Positions 21,801-29,200 of a stretch of DNA of 64,000 nucleotides are shown here, piece by piece. Position numbers and translations under genes: made by a program. Location of the stretch: positions 1 to 64,000 of the forward strand of contig NZ_WSTC01000030.1 of NCBI RefSeq assembly GCF_009789195.1. Direction: 5' to 3'. The notes under the pieces are model-generated. The model saw nothing but the letters and a program-made list of their open reading frames with translations, ran no database searches and was not told where the DNA came from. Positions within the stretch are counted from its first letter, which is position 1, and every line of letters begins with the position of its first letter. Source of the stretch: Paenibacillus sp. MMS18-CY102. Its GTDB lineage: Bacteria; Bacillota; Bacilli; Paenibacillales; Paenibacillaceae.

Positions 21801-23281
21801 CGATATTGCTGCACTAGCCGCTTTAATGCCGGCTCGCTCTTCGCGGACAACGCAAGAAGCATTGCCGCATCCTCACCGGCATTCGATGAACGGGCGATCT
21901 CCCGCTCCATCGCTGCAGGCGCTTCCTCCAGCACGACATGGGCATTCGTACCGCTCATGCCGAAGGCGCTAACGCCGCATCTTCGCGGCGATTCGCCCTC
22001 CGCCCAATCCATCAGCCGGTCCGCCACATAAACGGGCGATTCGATGAAACCAATGGCGCGGTTGGGCGTAGTAAAATGTGCCATTGGCGGTATTTGGCGA
22101 TGCCTCATCGCCAAAACCGCCTTCAACAAGCCAACCATGCCTGCAGCATGGTCGAGATGGCCCATGTTCGCCTTCACGGATCCAACAGCAACAAATTGCT
22201 TCCGGTCAGTGAACCGGCGGAAGGCGCGAGACAAGCCGTCGATTTCAATCGGGTCGCCGAGCTTCGTGCCCGTACCGTGCGCCTCAATGTAGCCAATCGT
22301 CTCCGGGTCGATGCCCGCACTCTGCCAAGCGCGGGCAATAACCTCCTCCTGGGATGCTACGTTAGGCGCGGTCATCCCTACTGAGCTGCCATCCTGATTA
22401 ACCGCGCTGCCTTTGATCACCGCGTAAATGTGGTCGCCTTCTTGCTGTGCTTTGTGAAGCGGCTTTAATACAAATGCAATAACGCCTTCGCCTGCCCCAG
22501 TGCCGTCGGATGCATCATCGAACGTGTGGGCACGCCAGTCAGAGGCTTCTATGCCGATCTTGACCTCATTGCGCAGCGGCATCAGGTTAACCTTCACGCT
22601 GCCAGCAAGCGCCATCTCGCATTCCCCATTGCGGATCGCTTGGCAAGCGAGGTGAATAGCCACTAACGACGATGAACAAGCAGTATCCACGTTCAGGCTT
22701 GGGCCCTTCAGGTCGAGCAAATAAGACAGCCTGCCCGCAATAATGGAGCTTAAATTGCCGGGAACCGCGAGCGATAGCGCCTCGGGCTCCGACTCCGACA
22801 CCATTCGTTTGTAATCGTAAAGCGTGTCGGCATTGTACCCGACATAGACACCCGTCCGGCTGCCTGCCAATCGGGTGCGGCTATAGCCAGCATCCTCGAA
22901 CGCCTTCCAAGCGGTCTCCAGAAACAATCGCTGGTTCGGGCTCATCAGGCTTGCTTCCTTCGGCGATAAGCGGAAGAAGGCATAATCGAATTGGTCAATA
23001 GCGTCAAGATAAGCCCCGTCAAAAAAATCAGGCTGCCCGTCCTGTAACGCCCTGCCGCTTGCGTAAACCTCAACGTCCCTGCGCCTAGACTCCGGGAAAG
23101 CAGAAATGAAGTCGGCTCCATTGCTTACGAAGGACCAAAATTCCTCTAAGCTGCCGACTAGCGGCAGCTTAGCTGATATTCCGACGATGGCGATATCTTT
23201 CGCAGACAATTCCTCCATCGTTTCGTTCGGGGAATCGCCTTGTTCCGGCTCATCCCAATCGAGCAAATCAAAGTTCAGCAT
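12854..23281 (-). CDS. Hybrid PKS-NRPS: KS-ACP-C-FkbH-PCP-C-A-PCP-C
   Basis: This 3475-residue middle protein starts with a ketosynthase (28-455, complete triad Cys202 in DTACSSS, His335 in HGTGT, His375). About 190 linker residues follow where an AT would be, then an ACP (Ser678). No AT, KR, DH or ER is present, so the unit should stay a beta-ketone and be fed in trans. Next come C (HHIASDG at 871), a full FkbH domain about 1290-1700 (HAD motif D1408-C-D1410-N-T, later FIDDN, GNAT-like end), PCP (Ser1901), C (HHIAADG at 2083), A about 2385-2890 with unmatched pocket DVANFALIYK, PCP (Ser2949) and a full terminal C (HHIVSDG at 3160). The FkbH domain sits exactly where an A domain is expected. 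Family members load glyceryl, or lactyl, from 1,3-bisphosphoglycerate-type substrates. Confidence 0.9.
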   Translation of the reverse strand: MLNFDLLDWDEPEQGDSPNETMEELSAKDIAIVGISAKLPLVGSLEEFWSFVSNGADFISAFPESRRRDVEVYASGRALQDGQPDFFDGAYLDAIDQFDYAFFRLSPKEASLMSPNQRLFLETAWKAFEDAGYSRTRLAGSRTGVYVGYNADTLYDYKRMVSESEPEALSLAVPGNLSSIIAGRLSYLLDLKGPSLNVDTACSSSLVAIHLACQAIRNGECEMALAGSVKVNLMPLRNEVKIGIEASDWRAHTFDDASDGTGAGEGVIAFVLKPLHKAQQEGDHIYAVIKGSAVNQDGSSVGMTAPNVASQEEVIARAWQSAGIDPETIGYIEAHGTGTKLGDPIEIDGLSRAFRRFTDRKQFVAVGSVKANMGHLDHAAGMVGLLKAVLAMRHRQIPPMAHFTTPNRAIGFIESPVYVADRLMDWAEGESPRRCGVSAFGMSGTNAHVVLEEAPAAMEREIARSSNAGEDAAMLLALSAKSEPALKRLVQQYRQLELEQGRLADLCYSANTGRDHYEHRIAFMLRSAGELAQQLAFIDEKGLLGEPARGIYYGKSTGGEAGRESDIASLAASYMAGADIDWSQLYAGQRYERLPLPTYPFEPSRCWLEAPAPLASAADAGSRPVAAAAALDLAITLTGKPDGNYTKAELAVAQAWGETLGFRRVGLKDNYYEAGGDSILALKIVNQISQRLAVRIEVADLLGHATVGELAAYVEGLAGLEPDAKPGYGEPLARAAVRPHYPLTPSQYRVYIQEQFASIGTGNNTPFGIMAHGELDGARLEAVFRQLLGRHASLRASFVFEDGQIIQRIAAEASFQVEHYRCAEKHIQVVLDEFIRPFDLASPPLLRVGLVQLAGNEGSEGNRHLILVDLHHIASDGVSTSILVKEFCELYKGETLAELPLQYVDFAVWQQDTLERGGFQRQQQYWHGRLAGSLPLLNMPADFERGEQKSLHGRSLKAHLPAELARKLEQLARRSGWTMNSLLFAVYGWMLRHISNQEDLVVGTLVAGRNHPEVERVIGMFINFLPIRMNVSAEQAFAEYAGEVHRNVLEAYAHDYPFDWMVSDLQVAAGRSRNPLYDTMFVYHNEFAMNPASQLGMEEAGLRFEEYSLGHATAPLDFQLDVWNGLSGSDGLTLVMQYDTGLYKERTVRQWLDTFVAIASAIAEQPSLSLMGLPLAEVSQKTAANAVPSAAIGEASNVPAEAARVSDLTVAISATFTAEPIAASIEWWCQQFQQSVTAAFAPYHQVFQQLLDPSSLISSNDGINVLLIRFEDWIRDDDSSVTALKAKLDRIYGELEQAMASRSPRGVYIVGTFPVTPGLPFAAEVTAYLDQLNERWRDALAMMGNVRTMAFGEALAALYQVPAIYDSVMDHEGHMPFTEAYYAAMGTAIARTVVGLNASSPFKVIALDCDNTLWKGICGEDGALGVTVEAPYLALQQFMLDRLSEGMLLVLSSKNNEADVWEVFGRNPGMLLKREHFVAAKLNWEPKADNLRLLAEQLNLGLDSFIFIDDNPKEISEMMAGNPSVLSLQVPEDAEHIPHYLQHIWAFDKLTVTDEDRKRSDYYRAESQRRNAQQAAQPETHAGSDGSAAPAAMDAFLAGLNLRMKMRPLGPEQIARASQLTQRTNQFNLSTVRRSEDEIRKLAADSTMACWGIEVADRFGDYGFVGLVFGAIEENALVLDTFLLSCRVLGRRVEHAILCELKRFAAGQGANALAARYIATDKNEPFRLFLEESGWERSGEASAHSASSGQGTGRYLLPLASIPDESPFVALWEGETESLVTELQVAAGLSVPAEGHAHGNAAAPPLAPAPATGGLRHWEVPGAGVAELKHRNQLLPLLHHRGDQLLALLKPQSPATAVLHAGSYDEPLGTTETALAAIVEDIIGKRPIGALDHFFDIGGNSLQAVSLASRIHQQFSVTISLRDLFAAPTVRQLSRRIEGADRMLHQPIEPVAGSEAYLVSSAQKRLLVLEQMDVPSLAYNQPCLFVVEGDLDLEKLRQACQALVRRHAILSTVYRWEEEGFVGRIDGGLASEFPVHAIALGEGTLDDAIASFIQPFDLKQSPLFRAGIIRMEADKHVLLFDMHHIAADGVSISLLMKEFMQLYSGETLAEPRVQYRDFALWQQGLLQQNKLDHLAGYWLQAFADGVPVLNLPLDAPRPSVRGFAGRRHTFELPPELQAAVKKLAAEAGATPFMVYLAAFQMLLAKYAGQEDVVVGTPAAGREHADLQTMVGMFVQTLALRNKPEGDKPFRQFLREVKDNAMNAMEHQAYPFEMLVERLNVPRDLSRNPLFDTMFVYQNMDWATQQAEGLQFRPYKYDTKQSRFDLTLELSETSDGVHAHLEYATELFEPGTIARLSRHFVQLVKEATQAPDRAIGQMEMVDAKERSQIMFGFNATYAAYEAGEQTVHGLFEQRVAQTPEREAVFYDGQWMTYRELNDRANRLARTLRKEGVVPDQLVGIMVKRSFEMVIGILAIMKAGGAYVPIDPEHPPDRIASILNESGARLLLLQGQLSGRLQDASTVAGKMIDLDHPDAYGTDGRNLEPISSPSNLAYVIFTSGSTGKPKGVMVEQRSIVHMLSQLERLYPLKADDRYLLKTTYAFDVSLAELFGWFVGNGQLIILPQGDEKDPDALVQAVGIHRITHINFVPSMLQALLNSVTESQLPQLQSLNYIFAAGEALTRRLVEQYERTGLPAQLENLYGPTEATIYATRYTTGAGESSRANVPIGKPLPNVQAWIVNGELQLQPVGVPGELCISGEGLARGYWDRMDLTADKFVANPHVPGGLMYRTGDLVRWQPDGNIAYLGRIDHQVKIRGYRIEIGEVEAHLRKVPRIQEAVVTARDDDAGQPYLCGYFVAASTMAVAEIREALAQELPSYMIPARFQQLDALPLNPNGKIDLKALPAPELQAQDTAGEPPASPLEAELAGIWSEVLGTSPIGVTDSFFETGGHSLHAIGLRSRIIQAFGVNLPLADLFRLATVRQQAEAIAQASPNAERAFAIPLAEPQRCYPLSSGQLRLYVIQQLAADSTAYNLPGLFRLEGALERSRAEQALRKVIVRHESLRTSFAVEDGQFMQFIQPEAPFQFGYCETTEDGLEALAESLVQPFDLGRAPLMRATLIKLVEEAPESGSDLKSSANAGFNSSSVSSGSSGTDAYALFFDMHHIVSDGVSMAVLIRDFIQLYNGIELPELRIQYKDYAVWQQQQAESGAQERNARYWQQMLSSPPSALALPTDFPRPSVQSFEGGRVSLIVEPELQGRLQAIATCNGATLYMVLLAAYALLLQRHSSQSDFMVGTPSAGRADADLQPLIGMFVQMLVIRCRPSEGQPYEQFLQAIKANTIGAFEHQDYPLEELAAKLNLPRDVSRNPLFDAAFVMHNQETAELQAEGLRAELLPFRPSVAKFDLTLEAVAAESGLTVAMDFAAKLFRPETVAALLDDYVRILRAVAADPSVQARHVELQGPRPKPKRAVFEDVEFNF

Positions 23282-24923
23282 GGAGCTCGCCCCCTACGCG
23301 ATCGCTCTGGCCAGTTGGAAGTTCGCTCTTGCTCTTGTTTTCACTTTCGCGCCCGGTTTCCCGGTTTTTCCATAAGTACACCATGAGGCCGATGACCACG
23401 ACGGAGCTTATGCCCAGCGCCCATACAACCCCCGGACCATACACAACATTGAGTTTCCGAATGCCGTAATAAGCTGCGAACACGAAAAACTCGTTAATGA
23501 TCGGTGCCCAAATCGATTTGTACCATTCAAACATGAAGCTGAAAATAAGCGCGCCAAGCGTTGCATAGATCGTCAGGGCGATATCCCAGTTAAAGAACAA
23601 GCCGCCGTAGACGATGCCTGTACCAATAACGGACACCCACACTGGCATTGCGGTACGGAATACGTTGTAAATCATCGCGCGGAAATAAATTTCTTTGTAC
23701 ATGGAGTGAATGATCAAGAACGCGAAATAAACAAGGAAAAGTGCATCGGTCAAATAAACGGTTAACTGGTCAAATTGCGGGTAGTTCTTCTCGAAGTAAG
23801 GGATTTTGAAAAACATTTGGACCCATACGCCCATCGCAATGCCCAATATGGAGATCAACACGGCATTTTTCAGGGAGATGCGCGAGAAATTGCTCACTTG
23901 GATGAGATCCTTCTTATTGACCCACTTCATGATGTAGTAATAGATGACGAAGGCTAAGATATCGTAGGGAATGAAGCCGATAACATTGTTCCGTCCAAGC
24001 CACGGCGAAATCGCGTCGATGCCCATAATGTATTGATTCCACACGATGAAGATGAACGGATAATAGAATGCGGAGTAAACGAACGTCCATAAGAGCAGGT
24101 TGCCGATCATTCGGAGATCGACCGATTTGCTGTCGCCTTTCCACACTGCACGAACCAACACGATCATGAAGAACAGGGAAACGCCAGCGATCAGCATCAA
24201 AATATGGTCCGGGCAGCCCGCGAGCCATTCCAAAACACCATACTGTTTCGTCACGAAGACGACCGTATTCATAAATCCTGCCGCGAGCAGCGTCGACCAA
24301 ATCGACTTCAAGCGGTAGTAGAGAATGCCGTACATAATGGCAAGGAAGAACGAAATGAACTGAACGCTCAGGTTAGGCTGGCAGTACGCATAGAAGACCG
24401 CTTGTACGATCAGCGCGATGACGAATGGCATTTTGCGGCGCATAATGTTGAACAAAATGCCGCGGAACAGCACCTCTTCAAACAGCGGACCGATGATCGC
24501 CAAGCCGATAATCGTCACGATGAAGGACTGGGAGTTCATAAACATGTTGATATAGTTGTCGAAGTCAGGCGTCGCCTCTTCAATGAACGACAGCTTAATG
24601 AAGCAAATAAAGAATATGCCTGTGAATACGCCGACGAGGGTTGAGATTGTAGCGTCTAGCTTGCTTATGCGAGAGAAATTGCTCATCTGCACAATGCTTT
24701 CGTAACGGTCCTTCACAATCCGCTTTTTAACTTGGAAAATGATTGCAATTAAGGCTGATGTAATCGCAAACATAACCGTGATCCAGATCGGCAGGTTTTT
24801 GCCTACAAAATCACCGTAAGCGCCGGAGTTCGGCACAATAATATCGTTATGGACAATGGAAACCCCGAGGAAAGTGCCTAGCAGAAGCACTAGCTCTCCT
24901 ATCATCGTCAAATACTTTTTCAT
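23268..24923 (-). CDS. Twin CPBP-family membrane protein, degenerate active sites
   Basis: This 551-residue polytopic membrane protein is built as a tandem duplication: SNFSRIS occurs at about 81 and again at about 344, each followed by a similar set of helices. The first half has a CPBP/Abi motif 1 (EEVLFR, Glu149-Glu150-Arg154), but the two expected metal-binding His positions are replaced (FYAYC and AAGFMN). The second half has KEIYFR instead of EExxxR and also lacks the His residues. Proteolysis is therefore doubtful. CPBP proteins are often linked to peptide-antibiotic immunity or maturation. Here the stop overlaps the hybrid gene start by 14 nt, so immunity, trafficking or scaffolding of the product is a reasonable but untested guess. 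Confidence 0.75.
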   Translation of the reverse strand: MKKYLTMIGELVLLLGTFLGVSIVHNDIIVPNSGAYGDFVGKNLPIWITVMFAITSALIAIIFQVKKRIVKDRYESIVQMSNFSRISKLDATISTLVGVFTGIFFICFIKLSFIEEATPDFDNYINMFMNSQSFIVTIIGLAIIGPLFEEVLFRGILFNIMRRKMPFVIALIVQAVFYAYCQPNLSVQFISFFLAIMYGILYYRLKSIWSTLLAAGFMNTVVFVTKQYGVLEWLAGCPDHILMLIAGVSLFFMIVLVRAVWKGDSKSVDLRMIGNLLLWTFVYSAFYYPFIFIVWNQYIMGIDAISPWLGRNNVIGFIPYDILAFVIYYYIMKWVNKKDLIQVSNFSRISLKNAVLISILGIAMGVWVQMFFKIPYFEKNYPQFDQLTVYLTDALFLVYFAFLIIHSMYKEIYFRAMIYNVFRTAMPVWVSVIGTGIVYGGLFFNWDIALTIYATLGALIFSFMFEWYKSIWAPIINEFFVFAAYYGIRKLNVVYGPGVVWALGISSVVVIGLMVYLWKNRETGRESENKSKSELPTGQSDRVGGELHAEL

Positions 24924-24977
24924 CTCTTATCCATCCTCTCAAATGGCAATATTGGACACTCGAATCGAATCTTCACG

Positions 24978-26216
24978 CTATACGCGCCCTGCGATAGCCG
25001 CCGCCTCTTGCAGAAGCAGCTCCCGTTCGGGCTCTGCCGTCCCTTTGGCCGTCAAAATCGACCGTAAACTGTCCATGACCGTGTCGATTTCAGCAGCGGA
25101 TAGCGAACGGCTAGCTTGCACAAGGTCCTGTTGCATGCGGCTAATCGTACGGTAGGGCTCGATAACGCCTGCCTCATACGCGGTGAGGTCCACACTGTTA
25201 TTGCGCGCCGATACGGCAATGGCCAGACAACGGTCGATGAAGCTAGGCTGCAGCTTACGCAGCTCCAGCATTTGGGCATGGCCTTCCGCATCATCCCACG
25301 CGTAGGCTCGAATGTTGCGGGCCGCCCTGCGCATCAGCTTCGCCAGCACCTTGTTGGGTCCTAGCTCGACGGCATAGGAGACGCCTTGCTGCTGCAAATA
25401 ACGCATCGTCTCCGACCAACGAACCGGATGGACCAGCTGTTGCGCCAAGCCGCCAATGATCGCCTGCAAGCTGGTCTCTGCAGCCGTATCCACCGCATAG
25501 GGTGCCGCAGATACATTAGACAGAACGGGATAACTTGGCGCGTTTATTGCATATTGCGCCAGTTTCTCCCGCAGCCGCTCAGCGGCTGGCGCCATTAGCG
25601 GCGTATGGAACGGCACGCGGGACGCCATCGCGATAACGCGCGCCCCACGCTCAGCCAGCGCTGACGAAGCGTCGCTCACCGCCTCTTGATGCCCGGCGAT
25701 GACCGTCTGGTCCGCTGCATTGCGGCATGCGATCCAGACGGATTGGCCGGCGCCGCTAAGGCTCGTCCGTTCGCATTGCTCGGCAATCGCCGCGGCATCC
25801 AGCCCATTGACCGCTGCCAGCGCCCCTCCGCCTGCTGGCGTAGCCGCTTCCATCGCTTCGCCCCGGAAGCGAACGATTTCTAACGCGTCCTGCAGCCGGA
25901 ACACGCCAGCACAGGTTAGAGCCGACAGCTCACCCAAGCTATGGCCTGCCAGGAAGGCCGGCTTTACGCCAACCTCCTGCATGTACACGCGATATGCAGC
26001 TACGCTGCTAACGAGCATTGCTTGCTGTGCGTAAGCAATGCTCTCCTGCTCGCGGAACCCCTCCTCGAAGCACATGGCTGCCATCGGAATGGCCAGCCTA
26101 TCCTCCGCCTCCTCGAAGGTTTCGCGAACGAAAGAATACCGTTCGTGCCACTCGCGCATCATGCCGACATACTGTGCGCCTGTTCCCGGGAACAGCAAGG
26201 CAACTTTACCGATCAT
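24978..26216 (-). CDS. Stand-alone acyltransferase (trans-AT, malonyl-CoA:ACP transacylase)
   Basis: This 412-residue FabD-like protein has nucleophile Ser93 in GHSLGE, Arg118 in FRGE and His204 in VPFHTPLM. The start at 26216 is preferred over an upstream ATG: GGAGGAG lies just before it, its ATGA overlaps the preceding NRPS stop, and homology to LLFPGTGAQ begins right there. The only ketosynthase in the operon lacks a cis AT, so this enzyme should load malonyl on that ACP in trans. A C-terminal extension of about 100 residues after the AT fold has no assigned role. Malonyl preference is inferred from the FHT motif and the single-KS context. Confidence 0.9.
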   Translation of the reverse strand: MIGKVALLFPGTGAQYVGMMREWHERYSFVRETFEEAEDRLAIPMAAMCFEEGFREQESIAYAQQAMLVSSVAAYRVYMQEVGVKPAFLAGHSLGELSALTCAGVFRLQDALEIVRFRGEAMEAATPAGGGALAAVNGLDAAAIAEQCERTSLSGAGQSVWIACRNAADQTVIAGHQEAVSDASSALAERGARVIAMASRVPFHTPLMAPAAERLREKLAQYAINAPSYPVLSNVSAAPYAVDTAAETSLQAIIGGLAQQLVHPVRWSETMRYLQQQGVSYAVELGPNKVLAKLMRRAARNIRAYAWDDAEGHAQMLELRKLQPSFIDRCLAIAVSARNNSVDLTAYEAGVIEPYRTISRMQQDLVQASRSLSAAEIDTVMDSLRSILTAKGTAEPERELLLQEAAAIAGRV

Positions 26217-29200
26217 TGCACTCCTCCTCTCGATACGGCTGAACCGATCTCTTCTAACTGGGCGAACCAACGGATCAGCTTGGTATAGCCTTGCATAAGC
26301 AATTTCACTTTCCCCTTGCGCAGCCGGCCACCGGCATAATCGCAATAAAGCGTTAACCGGCGATTCTCAATCCGATAGGATACAGCAAGATCGAATATTT
26401 CCGTCAAACGGTCCCTTGATTGGAAGTGGTCAGGATGATAGAACAAGGCCGCAATGCCATCAGCTGGCGGATACTGCGGTTGCTTGGCGACCGTTTTCCA
26501 ATCGAATCCGCCCTTATCTGTGGAAACATGCTGAATTTTGTCGGCAATCGTTTGCACGATTGGCGAAAAATGTTCAGCTTGCCGCAAGTCGACATCTACA
26601 GGCAAAATTCTGTCTCCTGTGTGCCCATAATAGACGGCTTGCTCGGCATTCTTCGTCACTTGGGCGAATAAGTAGCCGTAAAGCGCAAGCAGAATTGGCC
26701 CAATGCCATCGCCGCTTGCCGCGCCTGCCCGGATCAACTGCTCCGACAAATCGGCTTCGAGCTGGATTTTGAACATCGTTCCCGTCTCTTCCGCCTCTAA
26801 GCGGTTAACGAAAAAGTCCTCCGGCAGCTCGATATATCGCATCGTGACCGACGGCTGCACAGTTTCCGCCCGTTCTGCTATAACTGCAGCTAGCTTCTCA
26901 ATGGTCGGATATGCGAATAGATCCGTAACCGTCAGCATGCCCGGGAACCGTTCTTCCAGCTTCGCGTGCATGCGGAGCAGCAGCAGGGAGTGCCCGCCGA
27001 GCTCAAAGAACTGGTCGTGAACGCCTACCCTCTCCACTTGCAACAGCTCACTCCATACCTGCGCCAGCTGCTCCTCCACCTCATTGCGCGGAGCCGCATA
27101 ATGCTGCTGCACCGATACATTCGACTCCAGCTTGGCAAGCATGCCTCGATTCGCTTTGCCGCTTGCAGTCAATGGCATCACTTCTAACTGCGTGTACGAG
27201 GCCGGGATCATATAATCCGGCAGCAGCTTCGCTAGATGCTTCCGAATATCGGCGACATCTACGTCTTGCTTGGCCACGACATATGCGCATAACCGGCTGT
27301 CCCCTTGCGGCGCCTGCTTCACCAGTACAGCCGCTTCAGCAATATTCCCGTGCAGCAACAGTGCAGCTTCGATTTCCCCGAGCTCGATCCGATAGCCCCG
27401 CAGCTTCACTTGATGGTCCAGCCTGCCCATATATTCAATATTTCCGTCTGGCCGCCATCTCGCCAAGTCACCCGTCCGATACATCCGCGTTCCCGGCACG
27501 AATGGGTTGTTGACAAACTTCTCCGCCGTTAGCTCTTCCCGGTTGCGGTAACCGCGCGCCAGGCCGATGCCCGCGATGCATAACTCGCCTTGCAAGCCTT
27601 CTGGCTGCAAACGATTATGCTCATTTACGATGTACAGGTGGATGTTGCTAATCGGACGGCCGATTGGCACGGAGTCCAATTGTTCGTTTGGCTCGCAATC
27701 ATAGAAGGTCACATCAATTGCCGCTTCTGTCGGACCGTATAAATTGATCAGCTTGGCCGAGCGGCCCATCTGGCCATGGAGCAATTGATAAAACCGTTCC
27801 ATTAACGGAACTGGCAGCGCTTCTCCGCTTGCGAACACACGATTGAGGCTAGCAAGCTTGTCCGGCAAGGATACAGCCACAGCCGAACTTTCTTGCGCAA
27901 GCTGCCGTTCCGCATAGTCCAGGAACAGATGCAGCATCGACGGCACAAAATGCATCGTCGTCACGTTGCGCCTGCCGATTGCCGCTATGATCGCTTCCGG
28001 GTCCTTCTCCTGCCCCGGCTCCAGCAAACAAACTGCTGCGCCGGCGAAGCTCCACCAGATGAGTTCCCAAACCGACACGTCGAACGTATATGGCGTCTTC
28101 TGCAAAATAACGTCATTAGGGCCTAGCGGGTAAAGCTGCTGCATCCAGCAAATTCGGTTCACAACCGCCCGATGCTCAATCATGGCGCCTTTCGGATTGC
28201 CCGTAGAGCCCGATGTATAAATGATGTAAGCGAGGTCGCTTGCTGTCACTTCTGCTTGCAAATTCGAGCCGTCGCCTGCCAACTGGCCGATACGGTCCAA
28301 GTTAATCGCCGCGATTCCCCGCTCCTGCGCTAACCCCAGCCAGCGTTCCCGCGCCAGCAGGAGCATCGCTCCGCTGTCTTCGAGCAGGTAAGCGATCCGC
28401 TCTTCGGGATCGTCAGGCGATATCGGCAGGTAAGCGCCGCCCGCTTTCAATATTGCGAGAATCGCGACCATCATCTCCGGCGATCGCGCCGTCAGGACGG
28501 CTGCTACGCGATTTGGCCCAAGCCCGTCCTTCACCAGCTCCCGCGCCAGCCGGTTCGCTTGCTCGTTCAGCTCGCCATACGTGATTCCAATCTCGCCAAA
28601 CCAGAGCGCCGGCTGGCCGGGATTTTGGTCCGCTTGCTCTTCAAACCAGCTGTGGAGTGGGCGATCAACGGGATATTCACGCGCTGTATCATTGAACGTA
28701 TGCAGCACCCGCTCCCGCTCTTGCGCAGAAAGGATCTCGATCTCGCCAATCCGTTGTTCCGGCCGGGCTGTTGCTTCGGCAATAATCGCCCGGAAATGGC
28801 GAATAAGGCGGCCAATCGTCTTCGGCTTATACAACGAAGTGGCGTATTCAAACTTGCAAGCAAGTCCGCCATCCTGCTCGGACACCTCCAGCGTCAGGTC
28901 AAACTTCGCACTCCGATGCGGCAGGGCGATTCGCTGCATCGTGTTGCCCTTGAGCGCCAGCTCAGGAATGTCCATGTTCTGCATGACAAACATAACGTCG
29001 AATAATGGATTGCGGCTCGTATCCCGGCTAAGCGGCAAGCTGCCTACCAGCTCTTCGAACGGGTACTCCGCATGCTCGAATGCCGTCAGCACGTTGCCCT
29101 TCACTTCTTCAAGGAAATGCAAGAATGTCTTATCCGCCGCTGGATAATGGCGCAGCGGCAACGTTTGGACAAACATGCCGATTGAATCACGGAGGTCTGC

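Noticed and set aside
24978-26345. Longer acyltransferase start at 26345
   Set aside because: The extra 43 residues overlap the NRPS gene in another frame and precede the conserved AT N-terminus. GGAGGAG and the ATGA overlap favour 26216.
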